Shown: piece after piece, positions 52,590 through 61,536 of the stretch | Layout: each line of letters starts with the position of its first letter | Numbering within the stretch: the stretch's first letter is position 1 | Origin: CAMDHY01 sp046156265 | GTDB taxonomy: Bacteria > Pseudomonadota > Alphaproteobacteria > Rhizobiales > Segnochrobactraceae | Assembly: GCF_046156265.1 (NCBI RefSeq) | Contig: NZ_JAWDIR010000022.1 | Coordinates: 558,001 to 622,000, forward strand | DNA length: 64,000 nucleotides | Direction of reading: 5' to 3' | Position numbers and translations under genes: made by a program | Notes under the pieces: model-generated | Told to the model about the DNA's origin: nothing | Seen by the model: only the letters and a program-made list of their open reading frames with translations | Database searches by the model: none

Positions 52590-53879
52590 ATGCTCGACCT
52601 GATCGTCCGCCGCGCCAACCTGCCCGACGGGCGCACCGGCATCGACATCGCCGTCAAGGACGGCCGCATCGTCGAGACGGCGACGGCGATCGGCACGGCG
52701 GCGGCGCGCGAGATCGACGCCACCGGCCGGCTGGTGACGCCGCCGTTCATCGACATCCACTTCCACATGGACGCGACGCTGTCGCTCGGGCTGCCGCGGC
52801 TCAACACCTCCGGCACGCTGCTGGAAGGCATCGCGCTGTGGGGCGAGCTGAAGCCGATCCTGACCCAGGAGGCGGTGCTGGAGCGGGCGCTGCGCTACTG
52901 CGACCTCGCGGTGGCGCAGGGCCTGCTGGCCGTGCGCACCCACGTCGACGTCTGCGACGATCGGCTGCTGGCGGTGGAGGCGCTTCTGGAGGCGAAGAAG
53001 CGCGTCGCCCCCTATCTCGACCTGCAGCTCGTCGCCTTCCCGCAGGACGGCTACTACCGCTCGCCGACGGCGGTCGCGAACCTCGAGCGGGCGCTCGACA
53101 TGGGCGTCGACGTGGTCGGCGGCATCCCGCACTTCGAGCGGACGATGGCGGACGGCGCCGCCTCGGTGCGGGCGCTGTGCGAGATCGCCGAGAAGCGCGG
53201 GCTGTTGGTCGACATGCACTGCGACGAGAGCGACGACCCGTGGTCGCGCCATATCGAGGCGCTGACGGCGGAGACGGTGCGGCTCGGCCTGCAGGGCCGC
53301 GTCACCGGCTCGCACCTCACCTCGATGCACTCCTTCGACAACTACTATGCCTCCAAGCTCATCGCGCTGATGGCCGAGGCGAACATGCGGGTGATCTCCA
53401 ACCCCTTGATCAACATCACCATCCAGGGCCGCCACGACACCTATCCGAAGCGCCGCGGCATGACGCGGGTGCCGGAGCTGAAGGCGGCGGGGCTGACGGT
53501 CGCCTTCGGCCAGGACTGCACGATGGACCCCTGGTACTCGCTCGGCCACGCCGACATGCTGGAGGTCGCCCACATGGGACTGCACGTCGCCCAGCTGACC
53601 GGCCTCGACGCCATGCGCGGCTGCTTCGAAAGCGTCACCACCGCGCCAGCAACGATCTTCGGGCTCGAGGGTTACGGGCTCGAGGCCGGCTGCAACGCCG
53701 ACTTCGTCGTGCTGGACGCCCGCGATCCGATCGAGGCGATCCGGCTGAAGGCGAACCGGCTCGCCGTGGTGCGGCGGGGGAACGTGATCGCCGAAGGGCC
53801 GCCGCGCGTCTCGACGCTGTCGATCGAGGGGCGTCCGGCGCGGGTGGCGGCGGCAGAGTATGCGCCGCGGCTCGGCTGA
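52590..53879 (+). CDS. Cytosine-deaminase-like amidohydrolase
   Basis: A 429-residue metal-dependent amidohydrolase of the CodA type. Metal and substrate residues are in IDIHFHMDAT (HxH), DMHCDESDDP, GSHLTSMHS and GQDCTMDPWYSLG. In E. coli CodA the last motif has Asp-Asp (GHDDVFDPWY); here it is Asp-Cys, so the substrate may be another base or a creatinine- or hydantoin-like ring. The ATG at 52590 has GAGGAG upstream. It lies behind the transporter operon and probably deaminates the imported compound. Confidence 0.85.
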   Translation: MLDLIVRRANLPDGRTGIDIAVKDGRIVETATAIGTAAAREIDATGRLVTPPFIDIHFHMDATLSLGLPRLNTSGTLLEGIALWGELKPILTQEAVLERALRYCDLAVAQGLLAVRTHVDVCDDRLLAVEALLEAKKRVAPYLDLQLVAFPQDGYYRSPTAVANLERALDMGVDVVGGIPHFERTMADGAASVRALCEIAEKRGLLVDMHCDESDDPWSRHIEALTAETVRLGLQGRVTGSHLTSMHSFDNYYASKLIALMAEANMRVISNPLINITIQGRHDTYPKRRGMTRVPELKAAGLTVAFGQDCTMDPWYSLGHADMLEVAHMGLHVAQLTGLDAMRGCFESVTTAPATIFGLEGYGLEAGCNADFVVLDARDPIEAIRLKANRLAVVRRGNVIAEGPPRVSTLSIEGRPARVAAAEYAPRLG

Positions 53880-53894
53880 GAGGGAGGGACGCCC

Positions 53895-54356
53895 GTGAAG
53901 CCACCGAGGCTGCCGCTGACGGGGGCGTGCCGGTGCGGGCAGGTGCGCGTCGAGATCTCGGCGCCGCCGCTGATCACGGCGGCCTGCCACTGCCGCGGCT
54001 GCCAGTCGATGAGCAGCAGCGCCTTCTCGCTGACGGCGATCATGCCCGCCGACGGCTTCCGGGTGACGGCGGGCACGCCGGTGATCGGCGGCCTGCACGG
54101 CCCGGACCTGCACCACTTCTTCTGCCCGCACTGCATGACGTGGATGTTCACCCGCGTCGTAGGCTTCGACGGCTTCGTCAACGTGCGGCCGACGCTTCTG
54201 GACGACCACGACTGGTTCGTCCCCTTCATCGAGACGATGACGAAGGAGAAGCTGCCGTGGGCCGAGACGCCGGCGCGCCACCGCTTCGAGGGCTTCCCGC
54301 CGATGGAGGACTTCGAGCGGCTGATCGCGGAGTACGCGACGGCGGGTGAGGCGTAA
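53895..54356 (+). CDS. GFA-family zinc protein
   Basis: A 153-residue protein of the GFA (glutathione-dependent formaldehyde-activating-like) family. The zinc cysteines are in GACRCGQVRVE, CHCRGCQS and FFCPHCMTW. Most family members have no proven formaldehyde activity. The start is a GTG (53895) 15 bases after the amidohydrolase stop, so the two are probably co-transcribed. Confidence 0.88.
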   Translation: MKPPRLPLTGACRCGQVRVEISAPPLITAACHCRGCQSMSSSAFSLTAIMPADGFRVTAGTPVIGGLHGPDLHHFFCPHCMTWMFTRVVGFDGFVNVRPTLLDDHDWFVPFIETMTKEKLPWAETPARHRFEGFPPMEDFERLIAEYATAGEA

Positions 54357-54477
54357 GGGCCCCAGCCCTCGACCGTCTGGCGGGCCGGCGCGAGATCGCC
54401 ATGCCGGCCCGGCTTTCGTGTAGGATCGCCGCCGGGGTTACACGAAGCGGCCTTTTGAGAGCCGCGGCGGGGGCGGC

Positions 54478-55638
54478 ATGGAACTCTTCGATCCGACGCG
54501 GCGCGACGCGCTCACCCTCATGGGCCGGGCCGGAGCGGCAGCCCTCGCCGCCACGGCGCTGCCGTCGGGGGCGGCCCGCGCGGCCGGCCCCGCCGCGCGC
54601 CTGACGGCCGGCTTCGTCTACATCGGCCCGCGGCTCGACTGGGGCTGGAACGAGAGCTTTGCCCGCGCCGCGGGCGCGCTGCGCGGCGTGCCGGGGGCGC
54701 GGGTCGTCCACGCCGGCTACCTGCCCGAGAGCACCAACTATGCCGACGGCGTCGACGACGCCGAGACGCGCGCCTACGCGGCGGCGCTCGAAGGACTGGT
54801 CACCGAGGGCGCCGGCCTCGTCGTCTCGACCTCGTTCGACCACGACCCGTTCTTGCTGGCGGCGGCGAAGAAGCACCCGGACGTGCTGTTCCGCCAGGCC
54901 ACCGCGCTCGGCAAGCCGGATTTTCCGGCAAACGTCGGCAGCCAGAACGCACTGATCAACCAGGGCCACTACGTCAACGGCGTCGCGGCCGGGCTGTGCA
55001 CGCAGACGAACCAGATCGGCTTTGCCGCCGGCATGCCGTTCTCGCCGGTGCTGCTCAACATCAACTCGTTCATGCTCGGCGTGCGCCAGACCAACCCGGA
55101 CGCCACCGTGCGGGTGATCTTCACCGGCGGCTGGGAGGACGCGGTGCACGATGCGGCGGCGGTGAACGAGCTCGTCGACGCCGGCTGCGACGTCATCGGC
55201 AGCCACCTCGATGCGCCGCGGGTCGCCATCGAGACGGCCGAGCACCGCGGCGTGAAGGTGTGCGGCCACGCCTTCGACCAGAACCCGCTCGCGCCGAGGG
55301 GCTACATCACCGGCGCCGACTACCACTGGACGGGGATGTTCCAGGGCTTCCTGGAGGCGATGGAGGCGGGCAAGCCGCTGCCGAACTGGCTCATCGGCGG
55401 CTACGACAAGGACTATGTCCGCTCGAGCCCGTTCGGCGCCGGCGCCAACCCGGAAGCGATCGCCGCGGCCACCACCGCGATGCAGGCGATGCACGACAAC
55501 GACGCGATCTTCGTCGGCCCGATCCGCGACAATACCGGCAAGGTGGTGGTGCCGGCCGGCACGACGCTCGCGCCCTACGCCGACGAGCTGCAGCGCACCG
55601 ACTGGCTGATCGAGGGCGTCATCGGCTCGGTGACCTGA
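54478..55638 (+). CDS. BMP-family ABC transporter substrate-binding protein 2
   Basis: A 386-residue periplasmic binding protein with a Tat-type signal (TRRDALTLMGRAGAAALAAT, residues 7-26). The mature part has the BMP patterns FVYIGPRLDWGWNESFARAA, VSTSFDHDPFLLAAAKKHPD and VNGVAAGLCTQTNQIGFAAG. It differs clearly from the binding protein at 45726, so the transporter may accept two classes of substrate. The ATG at 54478 follows a GGGGGCGGC stretch. Confidence 0.92.
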   Translation: MELFDPTRRDALTLMGRAGAAALAATALPSGAARAAGPAARLTAGFVYIGPRLDWGWNESFARAAGALRGVPGARVVHAGYLPESTNYADGVDDAETRAYAAALEGLVTEGAGLVVSTSFDHDPFLLAAAKKHPDVLFRQATALGKPDFPANVGSQNALINQGHYVNGVAAGLCTQTNQIGFAAGMPFSPVLLNINSFMLGVRQTNPDATVRVIFTGGWEDAVHDAAAVNELVDAGCDVIGSHLDAPRVAIETAEHRGVKVCGHAFDQNPLAPRGYITGADYHWTGMFQGFLEAMEAGKPLPNWLIGGYDKDYVRSSPFGAGANPEAIAAATTAMQAMHDNDAIFVGPIRDNTGKVVVPAGTTLAPYADELQRTDWLIEGVIGSVT

Positions 55639-55685
55639 GGGACGTGGCCTGAGGGCGCCCCCGGGCGGTCCTCCCCTTCCGCCAG

Positions 55686-56786
55686 TCAGGCCGCGTCGAG
55701 GACGCCGCGGCGGATCTGGTCTTCCTCGATCGATTCGAACAAGGCGCGGAAGTTGCCCTCGCCGAAGCCATCGTCGCCCTTGCGCTCGATGAACTCGAAG
55801 AAGATCGGCCCGAGCACCGTGCCCGAGAAGATCTGCAAGAGCACCGGCGTGCGGCCGCCGCCCTCCACCGCCTCGCCGTCGATGAGGATGCCGAGGTCGG
55901 CGAGGATTTCGAGCGGCTCGCCGTGGCCGGGCAGGCGCGCGTCGACCTTGTCGTAGTAGGTGGCGGGCGGGGCCGGCATGAACGGCAGGCCGGCGGCCCG
56001 CAGCGCCGCGACGGTGGCGGTGATGTCGCGGCATCCGCAGGCGACGTGCTGGATGCCCTCGCCGCGGTAGAGCGTCAGGAACTCCTCGATCTGGCTGCGG
56101 TCGTCGACCGACTCGTTGATCGGGATGCGGATCTTGCCGCACGGGCTCGTCAGCGCCCGCGACACGAGGCCGGTGAGCTTGCCCTCGATGTTGAAGAAGC
56201 GGATGTCGCGGAAGTTGAACAGGCGACGGTAGAAATCCGCCCACAGGTCCATGCGGCCGCGCACGACGTTGTGGGTGAGGTGGTCGATGTAGGCGAGGCC
56301 GACGCCGGCGGGAGCCTGTTCCGCGCCCTCAATCGGCTCGAACTCGGCGAGGAGGCCGCCGCCATCCTGCGGCAGGAAGTAGATCACCGAGCCGCCGATG
56401 CCGGCGATTGCAGGAGCGTCCAGCGCCAGCGCGCCGCGGTCGCGCGGGGCGGGCTCGGCCCCGAGGCTGAGCGCGCGGGCGTGGGCGAACTCCGGATCGA
56501 CCATGCGCCAGCCCATGCCGACGGCGCATGGGCCGTGCTCGGCGAGGAAGCGGGCGGCATAGGAGCCGGGTTCGGCGTTGGTGAGGTAGACGACGTCGCC
56601 CTGGCGCCAGGCAGTGACGGCGCGACTGCGATGGCGGGCCACCGCCGTGAAGCCCATCGTGACCATTAAGGCTTCCAGCGCCGCGGGGTCCGGGTGGGCG
56701 AACTCGACGAAGGCGAAGCCGTCGGTGCCGGCGGGGTTCGCGGCCGAGATCGTGGCGGGCGGTGCGTCGTGCGGAAACGGACCCAT
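55686..56786 (-). CDS. hppD: 4-hydroxyphenylpyruvate dioxygenase
   Basis: A 366-residue Fe(II) dioxygenase that converts 4-hydroxyphenylpyruvate to homogentisate in tyrosine breakdown. The iron ligands are visible in IDHLTHNV, IQHVACGCRD and IFFEFIERKG. The C-terminal gating helix GEGNFRALFESIEEDQIRRG is intact. The ATG at 56786 has GAGGGAGCAG upstream. An Lrp/AsnC regulator is encoded divergently 133 bases away, a common arrangement for amino-acid-catabolic genes. Homogentisate dioxygenase is not in the window. Confidence 0.95.
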   Translation of the reverse strand: MGPFPHDAPPATISAANPAGTDGFAFVEFAHPDPAALEALMVTMGFTAVARHRSRAVTAWRQGDVVYLTNAEPGSYAARFLAEHGPCAVGMGWRMVDPEFAHARALSLGAEPAPRDRGALALDAPAIAGIGGSVIYFLPQDGGGLLAEFEPIEGAEQAPAGVGLAYIDHLTHNVVRGRMDLWADFYRRLFNFRDIRFFNIEGKLTGLVSRALTSPCGKIRIPINESVDDRSQIEEFLTLYRGEGIQHVACGCRDITATVAALRAAGLPFMPAPPATYYDKVDARLPGHGEPLEILADLGILIDGEAVEGGGRTPVLLQIFSGTVLGPIFFEFIERKGDDGFGEGNFRALFESIEEDQIRRGVLDAA

Positions 56787-56919
56787 GATGCTGCTCCCTC
56801 GGGCGAATGGCGAGGAAGCAGCTTAAGCGCGCCAGCCCGCGCGGTGGCGCGCATTCAGTACTGGCGTGGAGCGTCCTCATGCGCGAAACTGCGCACGAAT
56901 GACGCGGAGCGTGCGCGAC

Positions 56920-57387
56920 ATGAAGTACGACGCCTTCGACGTGCGGATTCTCGAGCGACTGCAGCGCGACGCCGGCGAGGACCGGCAGGCGCTCGCCGAC
57001 GCCGTCGGGCTGTCGGCCTCGCAGGTGGCGCGGCGGCGGCAGGCGCTGGAGGCAGTCGGCGTCATCCGCGGCTACCGCGCCGAGCTCGACCCGCGGCTCG
57101 CCGGCGTGCCGGTGCTGGTGTTCATTACGGTCAGGCTGCGCGAGCACTCGCCGGAGAACCACGCCCGCTTCGCCGCCCTGCTCGATGCCCTGCCGCAGGT
57201 GCTGGAGGCGCACATGCTGACCGGCGACAGCGACTACGAGCTGAAGGTGCGGGTGCGCGACCTCGACGACCTCTCGGCCCTCGTCAACGACCACCTGCTG
57301 ACGCACGCGGCCGTCGACCGGGTGAAGTCGAACCTCGTGCTGAAGACGCTCAAGGAGAGCGCGGCGCTGCCGCTCGCGCCCTCCTGA
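56920..57387 (+). CDS. Lrp/AsnC family regulator
   Basis: A 155-residue regulator. The N-terminal helix-turn-helix is DVRILERLQRDAGEDRQALA then VGLSASQVARRRQALE, and the C-terminal RAM domain senses amino acids. It is divergent from hppD and probably controls it in response to tyrosine or phenylalanine. The ATG at 56920 (MKYDAFDVRIL) is used, with GGAG ten bases upstream; an ATG at 56899 is the alternative. Confidence 0.9.
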   Translation: MKYDAFDVRILERLQRDAGEDRQALADAVGLSASQVARRRQALEAVGVIRGYRAELDPRLAGVPVLVFITVRLREHSPENHARFAALLDALPQVLEAHMLTGDSDYELKVRVRDLDDLSALVNDHLLTHAAVDRVKSNLVLKTLKESAALPLAPS

Positions 57388-57405
57388 GGCGGGGTCAGCT
57401 GAGCG

Positions 57406-58164
57406 TCAGAACTGCACGCCCTTCGTCAGCGCGCCGTCCACCACCAGGTTCGCACCCGTGATGAAGCTCGCGGCCGGGCTTGCGAGGAACACGGTGGCGT
57501 TCGCCATCTCCTGCGGGGTGCCCATGCGGCCGGTGGGGTTCAGGGACAGGGCGTGCTTGAAGAAGTCCGGGTTGCCCTTCTCGATCTTCTCCCAGACGCC
57601 GCCGGCGAAATAGGTGTTGCCCGGCGAGACGGTGTTCGCCCGGATGCCCTTGCCGGCGAGCTGGAAGGCGATGCCCTGGATGTAGTGGATCAGCGCCGCC
57701 TTGAAGGTGCCGTAGGGGCCGGCGGCGAAGTCGATCTCGCGGCCGGAGACGGACGAGATCGCCACGATCGATGGCGCCTTGCTCTTCTCGAGGTACGGCA
57801 GCGCCGCCTCGACCATGCGGACGGTGCCGAGGAGGTCGGTCTCGAAGGCCTTCTTCCAGTTCTCCTCCTCCGGGCCGATGGCGAGCGCCGAGACGTTCGC
57901 CACCACGATGTCGATGCCGCCGGCCTCGCCGACTTCCTTCACCCAGGCGGCCAATGCCGGGCCGTCGGCGACGTCGACCGCCTGGCCGGAGGCGTGCACG
58001 CCCTTGGCGGACAGCGCCTTCACGGCCTCGTCGACCTCGGCGGCGTTGCGCGAGCAGATGGCGACGTCGGCGCCCTCGTCGGCCAGCGTGTCGGCGATCG
58101 ACCGCCCGATGCCCTTGGTGCCGCCGGAAACGATCGCCTTCAGGCCCTTCAGTCCGAGATCCAT
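57406..58164 (-). CDS. Short-chain dehydrogenase/reductase
   Basis: A 252-residue classical SDR enzyme. The cofactor motif is VSGGTKGIGRSIADTL (residues 12-27), the catalytic Ser lies in ISSVSG and the catalytic Tyr/Lys in YGTFKAAL. An NVSA segment replaces the usual NNAG. Substrate unknown. It converges on the Lrp/AsnC gene. Copy C of the dispersed element lies upstream. Confidence 0.9.
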   Translation of the reverse strand: MDLGLKGLKAIVSGGTKGIGRSIADTLADEGADVAICSRNAAEVDEAVKALSAKGVHASGQAVDVADGPALAAWVKEVGEAGGIDIVVANVSALAIGPEEENWKKAFETDLLGTVRMVEAALPYLEKSKAPSIVAISSVSGREIDFAAGPYGTFKAALIHYIQGIAFQLAGKGIRANTVSPGNTYFAGGVWEKIEKGNPDFFKHALSLNPTGRMGTPQEMANATVFLASPAASFITGANLVVDGALTKGVQF

Positions 58165-58260
58165 GGGGTTCCCCTCGTGTGGTGACGGCCGACGGCGGCC
58201 TCGGGTGAGAGTGTGGCACCGGGCGGCGGGGCCGTCACGGGGGGAAGCAGCGGCCCCCTC

Positions 58261-58387
58261 CCCCTCCGTGGTCATTCCCGGCCTTGTGCCGGGAACCCAT
58301 GCAACGCCAGCCCCACCATGCACCCTCGCGAGGTTCTCCCCCGTGGAAGCGAATGGGTTCCCGGCACAAGGCCGGGAATGACCTCGA
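58261..58387. repeat. Dispersed element with inverted ends, copy C
   Basis: Left arm GTCATTCCCGGCCTTGTGCC then GGGAACCCATG; right arm ATGGGTTCCCGGCACAAGGC then CGGGAATGAC. It lies between the divergent SDR and acetamidase genes. Its arms are the closest to a perfect inverted repeat of the copies in the window. Confidence 0.87.
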
Positions 58388-58518
58388 GAGTAAGAGAAAC
58401 GAAGGCGCGAACGGCTGGCGCCGCCCTCCGGGCGCGCTATGCTCGGGTCCGGAGCGCGGCGAAAGGGTCGGGGAGCACCCGGCCGGCCGCGGGGAACGGC
58501 GACTTGAGGGAGTGGCGG

Positions 58519-59508
58519 ATGTCCTGGCTCGAAGGCTCGATCATGGCGAAGCGCGGCGTGGCGAAGGGCGAGGCGCGCGCCCATCACACGCTGACCGAGG
58601 CCGAGCAGGGCGAATACAAATACGTCTACGGCCCCTACGCGGCGCCCGTGCTGCGGGTGAAGCCCGGCGCGGTGGTGGCCGCGGAGACGCACGACGCCTT
58701 CCACGGCGCGGTGAAGACCGATGCCGACCTGCCGACCAAGGTGCTGAACTTCCCCTACGTCAACCCGCAGAACGGGCCGATCTATGTGGAGGGCGCCGAG
58801 AAGGGCGACTGCCTCGCCGTCCACATCCAGACGATCGTGCCGCGCGGGCCGCAGCCGGCCGGCACCACCTGCCTGATCCCCGAGTTCGGCGGGCTCACCG
58901 GCACCGGCGACACGGCGATGCTGAACAAGCCGCTGCCGGAGATCGTCAAGAAGGTGCACGTCGACCCGGTCACCGGCGTCAAGTGGAGCGACCGCATCAC
59001 GCTGCCCTACGAGCCCTTCATCGGCACCATCGGCACCTCGCCGGAGATCGAGGCGATCGCCTCGATCGTCCCGGACTACTACGGCGGCAACATGGACCTG
59101 CCGGACATGGCGCCGGGCGCCATCGTCTACTTGCCGGTGAACACGCCGGGCGCCCTCCTCTTCCTCGGCGACTGCCACGCCGCCCAGGGCGACGGCGAGC
59201 TCTGCGGCGTCGCCATCGAGCACCCGACGGTGACGACGGTGCAGATCGACCTCATCAAGGGCTGGACCTTCCGCTGGCCGCGCCTGGAGAACGAGCGCTT
59301 CATCATGACCATCGGCTCCGGCCGCCCGATGGAAGACGCCGCCCGCATCGCCTACCGCGAGCTCACCCGCTGGCTGGCCGCCGACTACGGCTTCGACGAG
59401 CTCGACGCGTACATGCTCTTGACGCAGGCCGGGCGGGTGCGGCTCGGGAATATGGTCGACCCGAAGTACACGATCGGGGCTTCGGTGCTGAAGGAGATAG
59501 TGGGGTAG
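58519..59508 (+). CDS. Acetamidase/formamidase family protein
   Basis: A 329-residue FmdA/AmdA-type amidase. Family segments include VAAETHDAFHGAV, CLIPEFGGLTGTG and LFLGDCHAAQGDGELCGVAIE, the last containing the presumed catalytic acidic and metal-binding residues. It would release ammonia from a short amide. The ATG at 58519 has GAGGGAG upstream; an in-frame ATG at 58543 is less likely. It is the last GC-rich gene before the AT-rich island. Confidence 0.9.
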   Translation: MSWLEGSIMAKRGVAKGEARAHHTLTEAEQGEYKYVYGPYAAPVLRVKPGAVVAAETHDAFHGAVKTDADLPTKVLNFPYVNPQNGPIYVEGAEKGDCLAVHIQTIVPRGPQPAGTTCLIPEFGGLTGTGDTAMLNKPLPEIVKKVHVDPVTGVKWSDRITLPYEPFIGTIGTSPEIEAIASIVPDYYGGNMDLPDMAPGAIVYLPVNTPGALLFLGDCHAAQGDGELCGVAIEHPTVTTVQIDLIKGWTFRWPRLENERFIMTIGSGRPMEDAARIAYRELTRWLAADYGFDELDAYMLLTQAGRVRLGNMVDPKYTIGASVLKEIVG

Positions 59509-59669
59509 GGGTGGCTGGAGCGGGCAACCTCAAAGGGCTTTGCCTCCCCTGTGCACTTCGAGGCGCACGGGTATCGCCTCGTAGCGCTGCTAAAACTCAA
59601 ACTTCGTTGCGGAACGGTACAAGGGCAGATGGCTGCGGCGCCCTCACATTCAGCAATGCATAGTCGATA

Positions 59670-59996
59670 TCAACGATGCGCCAACCTCTCATTCAGCATT
59701 TCCAAAATAACTTCGAACTGACTGCTCTTCCTGACAAGCGACTTCTCGAATACATCCTTACTATTATCCGCGAGAAGTTCGGCACGAATCGAACATTCTG
59801 TAAGTATCTTATATATATCATTTACAAATTCGGCGTCGCATTTTTGACTGATCCGACCTTTCCACGACAACAGAGCCGGCAATGTCATACCGGCAAGCGG
59901 CTCCAGATGGCCCAGTTTCGCATTCACTGCAGATAGCATCGACCGCTCGATCTGGATGCGCGCCTCGAACCGTGTACGCCGATCTGCCTTAGCCAT
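59670..59996 (-). CDS. Small helical protein of the AT-rich island
   Basis: A 108-residue, mostly helical basic protein beginning MAKADRRTRFEARIQIERSM. I do not recognise the family. Its start overlaps the nucleotidyltransferase stop by eight bases, so it is coupled as the third gene of the operon. Several R-x-x-x-H-like combinations occur near the end (NERLAHR), but no HEPN active site can be asserted. Base composition is far lower in GC than in flanking genes, as for the whole operon. Confidence 0.7.
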   Translation of the reverse strand: MAKADRRTRFEARIQIERSMLSAVNAKLGHLEPLAGMTLPALLSWKGRISQKCDAEFVNDIYKILTECSIRAELLADNSKDVFEKSLVRKSSQFEVILEMLNERLAHR

Positions 59997-60672
59997 TTTT
60001 CATCCTTCCCTTAACTTCAGTTTCTATATCATCGAGCCACGCTGGCAATACAGACGCTATCTTCAAAACGAAGTCTGCATCCACACCAGGAGGCGGGGCA
60101 TCTCCTCGCTGGGACGACATTCTGCACTTCATCGCCAGAATGTACTCCTCGCGGGAAATCGGGCACGGCGACTCCAGTTGCAGATCAAATGGGGAGTATC
60201 TGCTGAAGTTTGGCCTTGCACACAAATACCATGAAGCTGACATCGCTATATTGCGAACACAGGAATATATAATCCCGGCTTCGTAAATAGAATTATACGG
60301 CATACTGGTAACTTGGCTAGCTACATTATCAAATATCGCGCGAAAAGATCTCACATCTTGTATGCAGCTCTTATATTTTTCCGGACGCCCAAGTGACTCA
60401 AGGAAATGATAAGCATCGTACAATAAAATTGTTTCGTAAAATATATGCCAAGCGAATAGCTCTCCATTTAGATACATATTTCTTATTCTATTTTCGCCAT
60501 ACCAAGAGATAGACAGCGGCATTGGCAAATATTCGGCCGGAAGATAGCTAATTACAATTTCTTTATCAATTTTACTAGTCCCACTTTTTACAACTGCCAG
60601 AACATCCAGATCACTCATAGAATCGTTCTCCCGCCGCCCCACGGATCCGAATATACCAACGGAAAGAAGCAT
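59989..60672 (-). CDS. Nucleotidyltransferase-domain protein of the AT-rich island
   Basis: A 227-residue protein whose first 30 residues carry a minimal-nucleotidyltransferase motif: GIFGSVGRRENDSMSDLDVLAVV (GS...SDxD). The remaining 190 residues are helical, with VRNIAMSASWYL in the middle. The domain begins directly at the first strand, without the helix that usually precedes it; an in-frame TAG nine bases upstream excludes a longer form. A third acidic residue needed for catalysis is not certain. The start at 60672 has AGGTAG upstream and lies six bases after the pentapeptide-protein stop. Confidence 0.75.
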   Translation of the reverse strand: MLLSVGIFGSVGRRENDSMSDLDVLAVVKSGTSKIDKEIVISYLPAEYLPMPLSISWYGENRIRNMYLNGELFAWHIFYETILLYDAYHFLESLGRPEKYKSCIQDVRSFRAIFDNVASQVTSMPYNSIYEAGIIYSCVRNIAMSASWYLCARPNFSRYSPFDLQLESPCPISREEYILAMKCRMSSQRGDAPPPGVDADFVLKIASVLPAWLDDIETEVKGRMKNG

Positions 60673-60678
60673 CGTGAT

Positions 60679-61536
60679 CTACCTATGAGAAACTGAACGA
60701 AACAGAACAGAAACAAACAGTCCAATGTACAGATACCTCATGCAAACAACGATGTAATCAATTGCGTAGAATCCACTGAATCTCGGATCGACCTGCATAT
60801 CTAGAAACAGTCTTACAACGTACTCAAGGGATTTCAGACCCGCCAGCGACTCCGTCCAGGTCAGCCGTGGGAAGATTCCCCAGAGATTTATGAAGGAGAG
60901 CGCGGCTAAAATCACTATGCAACTTCCCAAGAGCCTCCATGGCTTTTCGCCGTAGCCCCAAACAAGCCCTTGCAGCCGTAGGCCATTAAGCCTCACAGCC
61001 GCAACTAATCTTGAAATCGTTGTCGGATATTTTTCCCGATAGTAAGAGTCCTTTCCCTTTATGATGTAAAGGTAATGCAGCTTTCGCGCATGTATATCAT
61101 CCATAACCAGAGTCTTAATACTCTCATAATCGCCCATCTCCAGAGCATTTGCCTTCAGATTCTGGAGCGATTCGCGCCTGATGTTAGGTTCATGGGGTAT
61201 TGATGCGAGTATTTCTTCAACATCTATCAGGCATCTATGAAACGTTGCATAGCGGAAATCGCACTTGTAAAATTTTGCCCCTCTAAAATTGCAGTCATAG
61301 AACGAGACTCCGAGAAAACTGCAATTTCTAAATTCCGAGTTGCGAAAATAACCGCACTCAAATTGGGAGTAGTCAAACTTGCACTCTGAAAATTTTGCCT
61401 TGCTTGCATTAACATCTACTGCGATGCTATGTATCCAGTTAATTTTCCTTCCGTTATTATCTTTGATTTTTATCCTTTGCAGCCTCTGCGGCGCGGCCTG
61501 CGGATTTTTCTGATTGGTCCCTCCCAACCCGTTCAT
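60679..61536 (-). CDS. Pentapeptide-repeat membrane protein of the AT-rich island
   Basis: A 285-residue protein. Residues about 40-105 contain about eleven pentapeptide repeats of the xxxxF type (for example SKAKFSECKFDYSQFECGYF), which fold into a right-handed beta-helix. A helical linker follows (about 110-190), then two membrane helices (about 200-225 and 255-280). The beta-helix is therefore probably held at the inner face of the membrane. It has no GYG channel motif. It is the first gene of the operon; GGAGAAGG precedes the ATG at 61536. Confidence 0.85.
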   Translation of the reverse strand: MNGLGGTNQKNPQAAPQRLQRIKIKDNNGRKINWIHSIAVDVNASKAKFSECKFDYSQFECGYFRNSEFRNCSFLGVSFYDCNFRGAKFYKCDFRYATFHRCLIDVEEILASIPHEPNIRRESLQNLKANALEMGDYESIKTLVMDDIHARKLHYLYIIKGKDSYYREKYPTTISRLVAAVRLNGLRLQGLVWGYGEKPWRLLGSCIVILAALSFINLWGIFPRLTWTESLAGLKSLEYVVRLFLDMQVDPRFSGFYAIDYIVVCMRYLYIGLFVSVLFRSVSHR

